This document shows positions 9,018-16,494 of a stretch of DNA of 64,000 nt, piece by piece. Source of the stretch: UBA2031 sp037189985 (lineage in GTDB: Bacteria; Pseudomonadota; Gammaproteobacteria; Pseudomonadales; Moraxellaceae); the NCBI GenBank assembly GCA_037189985.1, contig JBBCJX010000006.1, positions 124,001-188,000 on the forward strand, given 5' to 3'. Made by a program: the position numbers and the translations under genes. Each line of letters opens with the position of its first letter. The stretch's first letter is position 1. The notes under the pieces were generated by a model. It was not told where the DNA came from and did no database searches. It saw nothing but the letters and a program-made list of their open reading frames with translations.

Positions 9018-9036
9018 GTCCGACGTGATGTCGGAC
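9018..9036 (-). repeat. 7-bp inverted repeat in the murA leader
   Basis: GTCCGAC, a five-base loop and GTCGGAC form a perfect inverted repeat about 40 bases before the murA start. It could be a protein-binding site or an mRNA hairpin; nothing else identifies it. Confidence 0.45.
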
Positions 9037-9051
9037 GGTATAAAGATTTCA

Positions 9052-9073
9052 TTCCCTCCGATTAACGAGGGAA
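9052..9073 (-). terminator. hairpin after ibaG (possible attenuator)
   Basis: TTCCCTC / GAGGGAA, 7 bp with an 8-base loop, lies directly after the ibaG stop on the transcribed strand. No T run follows, so it is more likely an RNA-processing or partial-termination element between ibaG and murA than a full terminator. Confidence 0.35.
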
Positions 9074-9080
9074 ACGGTAG

Positions 9081-9341
9081 CTATCCGAACAGCTTTGCCT
9101 TGCGCCATTCTTCCTGCGTCAGCGTACGCATGCTGACGGCATGGATTTCACCGCTGGCAATATGGGCATTCAGGGGGCCGTAGATCAGCTGCTGCTTGGC
9201 CACCGGTCGCATACCGGCAAACCGGTCTGTCACCACCGTGACGTTGTACTTGCTGCCCTCTCCCTGAACCAGGATTTCGGCATCGGGAATGGCCGCTTCC
9301 AAAAGCGCCTTTACATCATCAGTTGTCATCTTCTCACGCAC
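9081..9341 (-). CDS. ibaG: BolA-family protein (IbaG/YrbA type)
   Basis: This small BolA-like protein has 86 residues from a GTG start, or 82 from the ATG at 9329. It has the typical AEILVQGEGSKYNV strand, the conserved KQQLIYGPL motif and the ending HAVSMRTLTQEEW. IbaG-type BolA proteins bind [2Fe-2S] clusters together with monothiol glutaredoxins; the family is linked to acid stress. The place between mlaB and murA is the E. coli yrbA arrangement. The start is uncertain: the GTG overlaps the mlaB end and has GGAAG three bases before it, while the ATG has GAG at only three bases. Confidence 0.92.
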   Translation of the reverse strand: MREKMTTDDVKALLEAAIPDAEILVQGEGSKYNVTVVTDRFAGMRPVAKQQLIYGPLNAHIASGEIHAVSMRTLTQEEWRKAKLFG

Positions 9342-9636
9342 TCACTTCCGGCAAGGCTTCCGCCAGGCCACTCACACGCACAATGGCGCGACATTTTTCC
9401 GGCACATTGGCCAATTGCAATATCTGTCCCCGTGCAGCAACCGCACGCGCCCAGCGCAGCAGCACGGCCACACTCACACTACCGGCCGTGGTCAGACCGG
9501 CGAGGTCTGCCGTCACCGGGCCATCCACCCGGGCCAGCAGGGCAAGGCCCTCCGCGCAACAGGCGTCGGCATTGCTGAAATCAATCGTGCCCTCGATGCG
9601 CAGCACATCATCCTGCAGGGAAAGACGGGCACTCAC
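9334..9636 (-). CDS. mlaB: STAS-domain protein of the Mla system (MlaB)
   Basis: This 100-residue STAS domain protein is encoded between mlaC and ibaG. MlaB is the cytoplasmic partner of the MlaF ATPase in the MlaFEDB phospholipid transporter. The STAS core reads SVSVAVLLRWARAVAARG; the usual Asp-Ser/Thr-Ala-Gly loop is here Thr-Thr-Ala-Gly. The start is GTG, overlapping the mlaC stop as GTGA, and the 3' end overlaps ibaG, which shows tight translational coupling. Confidence 0.88.
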   Translation of the reverse strand: MSARLSLQDDVLRIEGTIDFSNADACCAEGLALLARVDGPVTADLAGLTTAGSVSVAVLLRWARAVAARGQILQLANVPEKCRAIVRVSGLAEALPEVSA

Positions 9637-10274
9637 TTGCTGCCCGCCGTCCCGGCCTTGCCTTCGAGCGGCGTGGCATCCGGCGACCAGCCGGCAATGG
9701 CCTGGTCAATGTTGCCGCGGTTGCTTTCCACGGCCGCACTGAACTGGTTACGGAAGGTCAGGCCCAGATTGATGCCGTTGAGAATGAGGTTCTGCACCTT
9801 CCAGGCACCGTCATCACCCTGCTGCATCTGGAAAGCCACGGGATACACCTGTCCCGTGTTGCCGTACACATTCACTTCCACCTGGGCTTTCTTGGGATCA
9901 GGCCCGGCCTTCCAGGGGCGGAATTCTATCTTCTGGTTCTCGTAGGCCGTGAGCCCTTTGGCGTAGGTGCGGATCAGACTTTGCTTGAACACGCGCGCAA
10001 ATTCGCTGCGCTGTGCCGGCGTGGCCTGCCGGTAGTACTGCCCCATGACACGACGAGCAATGCCGTCGATATCCATGAAGGGCGTGATGTTCTCGTCCAC
10101 GAGGCGATAGAGGGCCTGCGGCTCCTTCTTGAGGGTTTCCTTTTCCTTGACGATACGGGCCAGGAGCGCATTGGTGGCATCCTGCACGATGACCTGTGGA
10201 TTGTTGCCTGCCGCAGTCGCGGCGAGTGGCAAGGCCAGCAGCAGGACGGCGGAAACACGTTGCCAGAGCTTCAT
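9633..10274 (-). CDS. mlaC: periplasmic phospholipid-binding protein MlaC
   Basis: This 213-residue Tol-tol-Ttg2 family protein has a signal peptide (KLWQRVSAVLLLALPLAATAA) removed near residue 22. MlaC shuttles phospholipids between the outer-membrane MlaA complex and the inner-membrane MlaFEDB transporter to maintain outer-membrane asymmetry. Conserved parts include ITPFMDIDGIARRVMG, with the YYRQATPAQRSEFARVF motif after it. It lies 38 bases after mlaD. mlaA is not in the window. Confidence 0.94.
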   Translation of the reverse strand: MKLWQRVSAVLLLALPLAATAAGNNPQVIVQDATNALLARIVKEKETLKKEPQALYRLVDENITPFMDIDGIARRVMGQYYRQATPAQRSEFARVFKQSLIRTYAKGLTAYENQKIEFRPWKAGPDPKKAQVEVNVYGNTGQVYPVAFQMQQGDDGAWKVQNLILNGINLGLTFRNQFSAAVESNRGNIDQAIAGWSPDATPLEGKAGTAGSK

Positions 10275-10312
10275 GGTTTTCTCCTTCGTTCTTGTTCGTT
10301 CCTGCAGCCGCC

Positions 10313-10789
10313 TTACTGGGCCGGGGCATCCGGCTTGTTGGCCATGTTCGACAGGAACTTGCCGATCAGATCTTCCAGCACCAGCGAAGACTGGGTCTGT
10401 TCGATTTCGTCACCGTCCTTGACGTATGTGTCATCGGCACCGGGGACAATACCGATGTACTTTTCGCCCAGAAGACCGGCCGTGAGGATGGAGGCCACGG
10501 AGTCGGTGTCGATGGTGTTGACGTCATTGTAGATGTCCAGCGCCACCTTGGCCTTCAGGGTCTGCGGATCCAGACTGATGCTGCTGACCCGGCCGATCAC
10601 CACGCCAGCCATGGTCACCTTGGCGCGCACGGTGAGGCCACCGGCATTCTGGAAACTGGCATAGACGCGATAGCTGGGCCTGCTGGTCTCGTCAGCCAGG
10701 CCGCTGACCTTGATGGCCAGGAAAAACAGGGCGGCAAGGCCTGCAACCAGAAACAGGCCAACGACCACTTCAAGCGTGCGCGTACGCAT
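10313..10789 (-). CDS. mlaD: MCE-domain substrate-binding subunit MlaD
   Basis: This 158-residue protein has one N-terminal membrane helix (about residues 7-25, VVGLFLVAGLAALFFLAI) and an MCE domain (about 37-117) with the typical VTMAGVVIGRVSSI segment and the LGEKYIGI strand. MlaD forms a hexameric ring in the periplasm on the MlaE permease. Its start shares one base with the mlaE stop (TGATG). The ending MANKPDAPAQ is short and polar. Confidence 0.94.
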   Translation of the reverse strand: MRTRTLEVVVGLFLVAGLAALFFLAIKVSGLADETSRPSYRVYASFQNAGGLTVRAKVTMAGVVIGRVSSISLDPQTLKAKVALDIYNDVNTIDTDSVASILTAGLLGEKYIGIVPGADDTYVKDGDEIEQTQSSLVLEDLIGKFLSNMANKPDAPAQ

Positions 10790-11568
10790 CAGAAACCTCC
10801 AAACATGACGGCAGTGAGCACGAAATCGAGCGCAAGCACAGCCAGTGATCCATAAACCACGGTACGCGTGGTGGCACGCGAAATGCCCTCCGAGGTGGGC
10901 TCGCAGTCATAGCCCTGGAAAACGGCAATCCAGGTGACAGCCGCACCAAACACCACGCTTTTGATGACGCCGTTGACGACATCATCATAAAACTCCACGG
11001 AGGCCTGCATGTTCATCCAGTACGAACCTTCGTAGATGCCCAGCCACTCCACACCCACCAGCCTGCCACCGAGAATGCCGACGGCGGAGAAAATCAGCGC
11101 CAGTATCGGCATGGAAATGAAGCCGGCCCAGAAACGCGGAGCGACGATGCGGCGCAAGGGATCGACACCGATCATCTCCATGCTGGCGAGCTGTTCTGTC
11201 GCTTTCATCAGGCCGATCTCAGCCGTGAGCGCAGAGCCTGCCCGGCCGGCAAAAAGCAGGGCCGTCACCACCGGCCCCAGCTCGCGTACCAGCGTCAGGG
11301 CAACCATGGTGCCCAGCGCCTGCTCGCTGCCGTAGGTGATGAGGATGTTGTAGCCCTGCAAGCCCAGCACCATGCCGATGAAGAGGCCCGACACCACGAT
11401 GATGGCCAGCGACAACACGCCCACGGCATAAAGCTGCTGCACCAGCAGGGGAAAGCCGGTGCGGACATTGGGCACAGCCACCAGCGACTGGAAAAGGAAG
11501 ATGCCGGATGCGCCGATGCTGCGCAGGGTATCCAGGGCGCTTTCACCCAGGCGGCGAACAGCTTCCAT
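10789..11568 (-). CDS. mlaE: ABC permease MlaE
   Basis: This 259-residue membrane protein of the MlaE/YrbE family has five or six predicted helices and the conserved cytoplasmic ELGPVVTALLFAGRAGSALTA segment (positions about 95-115), where it contacts MlaF. It is the permease of the Mla phospholipid transporter. It overlaps mlaF and mlaD by one base each, so the transporter subunits are translationally coupled. Confidence 0.95.
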   Translation of the reverse strand: MEAVRRLGESALDTLRSIGASGIFLFQSLVAVPNVRTGFPLLVQQLYAVGVLSLAIIVVSGLFIGMVLGLQGYNILITYGSEQALGTMVALTLVRELGPVVTALLFAGRAGSALTAEIGLMKATEQLASMEMIGVDPLRRIVAPRFWAGFISMPILALIFSAVGILGGRLVGVEWLGIYEGSYWMNMQASVEFYDDVVNGVIKSVVFGAAVTWIAVFQGYDCEPTSEGISRATTRTVVYGSLAVLALDFVLTAVMFGGF

Positions 11569-12410
11569 CAGCGACCTCCAGCCAGATTACGGAGCTGCTC
11601 GGCAAAGCCGGGCGCCGGATAACGGAAACGCACCGGGCCGTCGGCATGACCGTTCAGGAACTGCTGCAGGAAAGGCGAATCGGAAGCGCGCAACTCGTCG
11701 GGTGTGCCCTCACCTATCACCTTGCCGCCGGCCAGCACGTAGATGTAATCGGCAATGGACAGTGTCTCGTGGATGTCGTGGGAGACGATGATGCTGGTGA
11801 GGCCCAGCGCCTCGCGCAAGGTACGGATAAGCGTGACCAGTACTCCCATCACAATCGGGTCCTGCCCGGCAAAGGGCTCGTCATACATGATGAGCGCCGG
11901 GTCCAGGGCAATGGCACGCGCCAGCGCGGCACGCCGGTTCATGCCACCGGAAAGTTCAGAAGGCATGAGGTCTTCGGCGCCGTGCAGACCTACAGCCTCC
12001 AGCTTCATGAGCACCAACTCGCGGATCAGCGGCTCGGAAAGACGGGTATGTGCACGCAGCGGGAAAGCCACATTCTCGTAAACGGAAAGATCGGTGAAGA
12101 GCGCGCCGGACTGGAAGAGCATGCCCATGCGCGCACGCGTCGCAAACAGCTCTTCGCGCTTGAGATCAGGCACATTGCGCCCTTCCACCAGCACCTGCCC
12201 GGCATCGGGCCGGAGCTGACCGCCGATGAAGCGCAGCAATGTGGTCTTGCCGCAGCCGGAAGGTCCCATGATGGCCGTGACCTTGCCACGGGCAATATTC
12301 ACGTTCACACCGTCAAATATGGCGCGCTTGCCGCGGTGAAACACCAGATCGCGGATTTCCACCAGATTGGGGGCGGGGCTGGCAGTCTGTTGAAGCGGGC
12401 TGTCCGTCAT
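11568..12410 (-). CDS. mlaF: ABC ATPase MlaF
   Basis: This 280-residue ATP-binding subunit of the Mla system has Walker A GPSGCGKTT at residues 49-57, the ABC signature LSGGMNRRAALARA, Walker B LIMYDEPFAGQDP and the switch histidine in IIVSHDIHE. It is the first gene of the minus-strand mla-ibaG-murA-his run, divergent from kdsD. The 194-base region between the two genes carries promoter-like elements for both sides. Confidence 0.95.
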   Translation of the reverse strand: MTDSPLQQTASPAPNLVEIRDLVFHRGKRAIFDGVNVNIARGKVTAIMGPSGCGKTTLLRFIGGQLRPDAGQVLVEGRNVPDLKREELFATRARMGMLFQSGALFTDLSVYENVAFPLRAHTRLSEPLIRELVLMKLEAVGLHGAEDLMPSELSGGMNRRAALARAIALDPALIMYDEPFAGQDPIVMGVLVTLIRTLREALGLTSIIVSHDIHETLSIADYIYVLAGGKVIGEGTPDELRASDSPFLQQFLNGHADGPVRFRYPAPGFAEQLRNLAGGR

Positions 12411-12467
12411 GCGTCCATCATTTCCGGCGGGCGGGGGCCTTTTGCCGTGGGCAATAAAAGAACCCGC

Positions 12468-12473
12468 ACTATA
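12468..12473 (-). promoter_or_regulatory. candidate -10 element for the mla operon
   Basis: On the minus strand the sequence TGATATAGT is an extended -10 box (TGN followed by TATAGT), 58 bases before the mlaF start. The matching -35 region is poor, which is tolerated with an extended -10. Confidence 0.35.
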
Positions 12474-12563
12474 TCACCAGTCGCCCCGCACTGACCCCGG
12501 TCACGTGGTGCTTCTGTAACGACTGGTCACCCGTCTCCTGTAGGTTTTTATCCGCCCGGAGTG

Positions 12564-12569
12564 GATAAT
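12564..12569 (+). promoter_or_regulatory. candidate -10 element for kdsD
   Basis: GATAAT lies 36 bases before the kdsD ATG and is one arm of a short inverted repeat (TTATCC / GGATAA). The -35 region is weak, so this could be a regulated promoter or an operator. Confidence 0.3.
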
Positions 12570-12604
12570 GCGCCGCTTTCCACTAGGGCCTCAGGGAGAC
12601 TTCC

Positions 12605-13576
12605 ATGGCCGATTTCGACTTCATCCGTGCCGGCCAGCGCGTGATACAGGTTGAGCAGACCGCGCTCGACAACCTGAAGCCCCATGTCAATGCTGATTTC
12701 CAGCGTGCCTGCCAGCTCATGCTGGATTGCGCAGGTCGGATTGTCGTCACTGGCATGGGCAAATCCGGCCATATCGGCAACAAGATCGCCGCCACACTGG
12801 CCTCCACGGGAACGCCCGCTTTCTACGTTCATCCGGGCGAAGCCAGCCATGGCGACCTCGGCATGATCACGCCTCAGGATGTGGTGATTGCCATCTCCAA
12901 TTCCGGCGAGACCGGCGAAGTCCTCACCATCGTGCCGCTGATCAAGCGCATGAAGGCCAAGCTCGTCAGTATCACCAACAACGGCCAGTCCACGCTGGCA
13001 CAAGCGGCCGATGTCAGCCTGGAAATCGGCAAGTCGCCGGAAGCCTGTCCGCTGGGTCTGGCACCCACTTCTTCCACCACCGCCACCCTCGTTCTGGGGG
13101 ATGCGCTGGCTGTAGCCCTGCTGGAGGCTCGCGGGTTTACACCCGAAGACTTCGCCCTTTCCCATCCGGGCGGCTCGCTGGGGCGCAAGCTGCTGATGCG
13201 CGTGGAAGATGTCATGCACAAGGGCGACCGGGTTCCCTCCGTCAGCACCGGCACCCGCGTCATTGATGCCCTCATGGAAATCACGGACAAAGGCTTGGGG
13301 ATGACGACTGTCGTGGACACCGAGGGCCGGCTGGTCGGCCTCTATACTGATGGCGACCTGCGCCGCTCGCTGGACCAGAAAATCGACATACACAAGGCCG
13401 CCATCGAGTCAGTGATGAGCGTGAAGTGCACGACCGTACGCGCCACCATGCTGGCTGCCGAAGCACTGACCGTGATGGAAGACCGCAAGATCAACGGCGT
13501 GATCGTTGTCGATGCCGACAATCGCCCGGTAGGCGCCCTCAACATGCACGACCTGCTGCGCGCCGGCGTGATGTAA
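12605..13576 (+). CDS. kdsD: D-arabinose-5-phosphate isomerase
   Basis: This 323-residue protein has an N-terminal SIS isomerase domain (about residues 40-180, with GMGKSGHIGNKIAATL, HPGEASHGDLG and SNSGETGE) and a C-terminal pair of CBS domains (about 205-323). It interconverts ribulose 5-phosphate and arabinose 5-phosphate, the first step of Kdo synthesis. It has a clear CAGGGAG ribosome-binding site and starts the LPS export cluster kdsD-kdsC-lptC-lptA-lptB. kdsC follows after 16 bases. Confidence 0.96.
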   Translation: MADFDFIRAGQRVIQVEQTALDNLKPHVNADFQRACQLMLDCAGRIVVTGMGKSGHIGNKIAATLASTGTPAFYVHPGEASHGDLGMITPQDVVIAISNSGETGEVLTIVPLIKRMKAKLVSITNNGQSTLAQAADVSLEIGKSPEACPLGLAPTSSTTATLVLGDALAVALLEARGFTPEDFALSHPGGSLGRKLLMRVEDVMHKGDRVPSVSTGTRVIDALMEITDKGLGMTTVVDTEGRLVGLYTDGDLRRSLDQKIDIHKAAIESVMSVKCTTVRATMLAAEALTVMEDRKINGVIVVDADNRPVGALNMHDLLRAGVM

Positions 13577-13592
13577 CAGTGAACAGGGAGCC

Positions 13593-14123
13593 ATGATGGA
13601 TGACGTGATGCGAAAAGCCGGCGGCATTCGCCTGCTGGCACTGGATGTGGATGGCGTCCTCACCGATGGCCGTCTCTACTTCAGCGAAGACGGCAACGAA
13701 CTCAAAACCTTCGACACCCAGGACGGACATGGCATCAAGATGCTGCAACAGGCCGGCATCAGTTGCGCCATCATCACGGGTCGCAATACGCAACTGGTGG
13801 AGCGCCGTGCCCGCAATCTCGGTATCGCACACCTGCTGCAAGGCCGCGAAGACAAACTGGTGGCCCTGCGTGAACTGACGGCGCAACTCGACATTCCGCT
13901 GCAGGCCGTCGCCTATGTCGGTGACGACTGGCCGGACCTGCCCGCCATTCTGGCCGCTGGCCTTGGCGTGGCAGTCGCCAATGCCCATGAAGAACTGCGC
14001 CAGCGCGCCGACTACACCACCCGCCTCGCCGGCGGACGAGGTGCCGTGCGCGAAGTCTGCGACCTGCTGCTGCGTGCCCAGGACCGTTATGCGGCCGCGC
14101 TTGCTCCCTATCTGGCCGACTGA
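13593..14123 (+). CDS. kdsC: 3-deoxy-D-manno-octulosonate 8-phosphate phosphatase
   Basis: This 176-residue C0-type HAD phosphatase has the nucleophile motif LDVDGVLTDG, the ITGRNTQLVERRA motif and the acidic motif YVGDDWPDLPA. It removes phosphate from Kdo-8-phosphate. Three in-frame ATG codons lie close together (13593, 13596 and in MDDVM further on); AGGGAG is best spaced for the second or later ones, so the start may be a few codons inside. It is part of the kdsD-lptB operon. Confidence 0.95.
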   Translation: MMDDVMRKAGGIRLLALDVDGVLTDGRLYFSEDGNELKTFDTQDGHGIKMLQQAGISCAIITGRNTQLVERRARNLGIAHLLQGREDKLVALRELTAQLDIPLQAVAYVGDDWPDLPAILAAGLGVAVANAHEELRQRADYTTRLAGGRGAVREVCDLLLRAQDRYAAALAPYLAD

Positions 14124-14134
14124 GGGAACAAGGG

Positions 14135-14698
14135 ATGGATGCTCGCAACCTGCTCAGCCTCGCCGGCGTGCTGCTCGTCATCGGTGCAGCCGGCTGGTAC
14201 TGGGGTATGGGGCAGCAGCCTGTCGTCGCAGAAAGGGATGAGCGTCGCCCCGATTACGTCATCACCGGCATCGAAGCACTGGAAACCAACGAGAAAGGCC
14301 AAGTCAGCCGCCGCCTGCAGGCGCCTGAAGTCCGGCATTACAGCCGGCCAACCGACGAAGCTGAAATCGACACTCCCGTTTTCACCCTGTACGACGATCG
14401 CCACGAAGCCTGGCGAATCACCTCTCGCCAGGGACGCAGCCTGAGCCGCAACACGGAGATTCGCCTGGAAGGAAACGTCCGCGCCGAAAGGCGTGATCCT
14501 TCTGCGGTTCCCGTCACCCTGAACACGGAACAGTTGCAGGTATTTCCCAAGGAAGAACGCCTGATGAGCCAGCAATTGGTAACCGTACAGAGCCCGCAAG
14601 GGCACTTGCAGAGCCAGGGCATCAAGGCCAACCTCAAGACCGGAGAGCTGGTCCTGACCAAGAACGTGCAAGGAAACTATGCGCCCACATCCCGTTAG
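14135..14698 (+). CDS. lptC: LPS export system protein LptC
   Basis: This 187-residue protein has one N-terminal membrane anchor (about residues 6-24, SLAGVLLVIGAAGWYWGMG) and a periplasmic beta-jellyroll domain. LptC receives LPS from LptBFG and passes it to LptA. The jellyroll repeats (YVITGIEALETNEKG, HEAWRITSRQGRSL, EIRLEGNVRAER) match the family. It starts 11 bases after kdsC with GAGGG upstream, and its last 20 bases overlap the start of lptA. Confidence 0.92.
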   Translation: MDARNLLSLAGVLLVIGAAGWYWGMGQQPVVAERDERRPDYVITGIEALETNEKGQVSRRLQAPEVRHYSRPTDEAEIDTPVFTLYDDRHEAWRITSRQGRSLSRNTEIRLEGNVRAERRDPSAVPVTLNTEQLQVFPKEERLMSQQLVTVQSPQGHLQSQGIKANLKTGELVLTKNVQGNYAPTSR

Positions 14699-15227
14699 CC
14701 TTGCCGGCAGCATCCTGATTCCCGCCCTGCTGTTGCTGTTAACAGCCGGCACGGCATCCGCGCTACCCAGCGATCGCGACCAGTCCGTGCAGGTCAGCGC
14801 CGACTCCGCCCGCTTCAACGAAAAAACCGGGATAGCCACCTACACCGGCGGCGTGATCATCAAACAGGGCACGCTGGAAATCCGCGCGGATGAAGTGGTC
14901 ATCACCACCGACAAGAAAGGCGCCATTTCCTCCACGGTGGCCAAGGGCAAACCCGCACGCTACCAGCAGCAGACCGATCCCAAGAAGGGACTGGTCAATG
15001 CCGAATCCGAGCGCATCGACTACGACGCAAAAAACGAAATCATCACCCTGACTGGCAATGCCCGCCTGAAGCAGGATGGCGCCAGTTTCCAGGGCAGCAC
15101 CATTACCTACAACAGCCTGCGCCAGCAGGTGGATGCCAAGGGTGACGGCACCAATCGCGTGCAGCTCGTGCTGCCGCCACAGGCGCGCGAAAACCGCACG
15201 GACAGCAAGAAGGAAACCCGCAAGTGA
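14679..15227 (+). CDS. lptA: LPS transport periplasmic protein LptA
   Basis: This 182-residue protein has a signal peptide ending near residue 28 (TAGTASA). The OstA/LptA domain follows, with VQVSADSARFNEKTGIATYTG (read here in two parts) and GNARLKQDGASFQGSTITY. LptA polymerises into the periplasmic bridge that carries LPS to the outer membrane. The gene begins inside lptC, and AAGGA lies five bases before its ATG. It ends with a basic tail; lptB overlaps its stop. Confidence 0.94.
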   Translation: MRPHPVSLAGSILIPALLLLLTAGTASALPSDRDQSVQVSADSARFNEKTGIATYTGGVIIKQGTLEIRADEVVITTDKKGAISSTVAKGKPARYQQQTDPKKGLVNAESERIDYDAKNEIITLTGNARLKQDGASFQGSTITYNSLRQQVDAKGDGTNRVQLVLPPQARENRTDSKKETRK

Positions 15228-15949
15228 GCCAGCTGAAAGTCGAAGGACTGGCCAAGAGCTACAAGAGCCGCCAGGTCGTCAAGAATGTTTCACTGTCGGT
15301 GGACAGCGCCCAGATCGTCGGGCTGCTCGGTCCCAACGGCGCCGGCAAGACCACAAGCTTCTACATGATCGTGGGCCTGGTCCCCATGGATGCAGGGCGC
15401 ATCCAGATCGACGGCGAAGACATCTCTTTCCTGCCCATGCACGGGCGCGCACGGCGCGGCATCGGCTACCTGCCGCAGGAAGCCTCCATCTTCCGCAAGC
15501 TCTCCGTCGAACAGAACATCATGGCCATCCTGGAAACCCGGGATGATCTCGACAAAAAAGGCAGGCAGGAAAAGCTGGAATCCCTGCTGGAAGAATTCCA
15601 TATCACACATATCCGCAAGAGCTTGGGCATGAGTCTCTCCGGCGGGGAAAGGCGCCGCGCCGAAATCGCCCGCGCCCTGGCTGCCGAACCCCGCTTCGTG
15701 CTGCTGGACGAGCCCTTTGCGGGCGTCGACCCGATTTCAGTCTCCGACATCAAGAGCATCATCACCCACCTCAAGAACCGCGGCATCGGCGTCCTCATCA
15801 CCGACCACAATGTGCGGGAGACCCTGGATATCTGCGAGAAGGCCTACATCGTCAGCACCGGACAGGTGATCGCCGAAGGTTCCGCAGCCGACATCCTGGC
15901 CAACGAAACGGTGCGCAAGGTCTATCTGGGCGACAAGTTCAGCCTGTGA
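15224..15949 (+). CDS. lptB: LPS export ABC ATPase LptB
   Basis: This 241-residue ATPase powers LPS extraction with LptF and LptG, which are not in the window. It has Walker A GPNGAGKT at 36-43, signature LSGGERRRAEIARA, Walker B FVLLDEPFAGVDP and the H-loop ITDHNVRET. Translation starts at GTG, overlapping the lptA stop as GTGA. In most relatives rpoN follows directly; here a small membrane-protein gene lies between. Confidence 0.96.
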   Translation: MSQLKVEGLAKSYKSRQVVKNVSLSVDSAQIVGLLGPNGAGKTTSFYMIVGLVPMDAGRIQIDGEDISFLPMHGRARRGIGYLPQEASIFRKLSVEQNIMAILETRDDLDKKGRQEKLESLLEEFHITHIRKSLGMSLSGGERRRAEIARALAAEPRFVLLDEPFAGVDPISVSDIKSIITHLKNRGIGVLITDHNVRETLDICEKAYIVSTGQVIAEGSAADILANETVRKVYLGDKFSL

Positions 15950-16067
15950 GCCAGCGCGCGAAGCCCTACATTCCCCGTACAAATCCCCATTGCCCGTAAA
16001 GCATGACGCTCCTGCTTCTGGACTAGGCTGACACCGTCACCCCCTAACTCTGCCAAGGAGCTTCGCC

Positions 16068-16331
16068 ATGGACTGGATTGCAGCAATCATTGTTGGCGGC
16101 ATCATCGGCTGGCTGGCCAGCCTGCTCATGAAAACCGACGCCCAGCAGGGCATCCTGCTCAATGTCGTCATCGGCATTGTCGGCTCCGTACTCGGGCGCT
16201 GGGTCTTTGCCGACATACTCGGCATCGGCGCCGCTTGGTCCTCCGGTAGCTTCAGCATCGCCGGCCTGCTCTTCGGGGTACTGGGAGCCGCCATACTGAT
16301 TGCCATCCTCAAGGCCCTGCGCATTTTTTGA
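16068..16331 (+). CDS. GlsB/YeaQ/YmgE-type small membrane stress protein
   Basis: This 87-residue protein has three hydrophobic helices and the family pattern IIVGGIIGWLASLLM, NVVIGIVGSVLG and GLLFGVLGAAILI. These transglycosylase-associated (GlsB) proteins are stress-induced in several bacteria, but their molecular role is not settled. It has a strong AAGGAG ribosome-binding site and a leader of about 118 bases, so it probably has its own promoter. Its place between lptB and rpoN breaks a gene pair that is usually adjacent. Confidence 0.88.
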   Translation: MDWIAAIIVGGIIGWLASLLMKTDAQQGILLNVVIGIVGSVLGRWVFADILGIGAAWSSGSFSIAGLLFGVLGAAILIAILKALRIF

Positions 16332-16350
16332 CCACCCCTCCGCTGTATTC

Positions 16351-16386
16351 AGGGGCTCCGGGTAATTTTTTGTATCCGGAACCCCT
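16351..16386 (+). terminator. hairpin after the GlsB-like gene
   Basis: AGGGG-C-TCCGG pairs with CCGGA-A-CCCCT across one mismatch, with a 14-base T-rich loop. It sits 19 bases after the stop codon. No T run follows the stem, so terminator activity is uncertain, but it separates the small gene from rpoN. Confidence 0.4.
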
Positions 16387-16438
16387 ACACCAAAACCCTC
16401 GCCCTGAAAACGGCCTGCTTTTTGCTTTGGCAGAGCGT

Positions 16439-16444
16439 TATACT
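16439..16444 (+). promoter_or_regulatory. candidate -10 element for rpoN
   Basis: TATACT, one base from the sigma-70 consensus, lies 51 bases before the rpoN GTG. The region 17 bases upstream (TGCTTT) is a weak -35. Confidence 0.4.
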
Positions 16445-16494
16445 GCCTGCATCGCGTCCGGACCTCCCTGACCGGGCGATGGAGCCGGTTTGTC

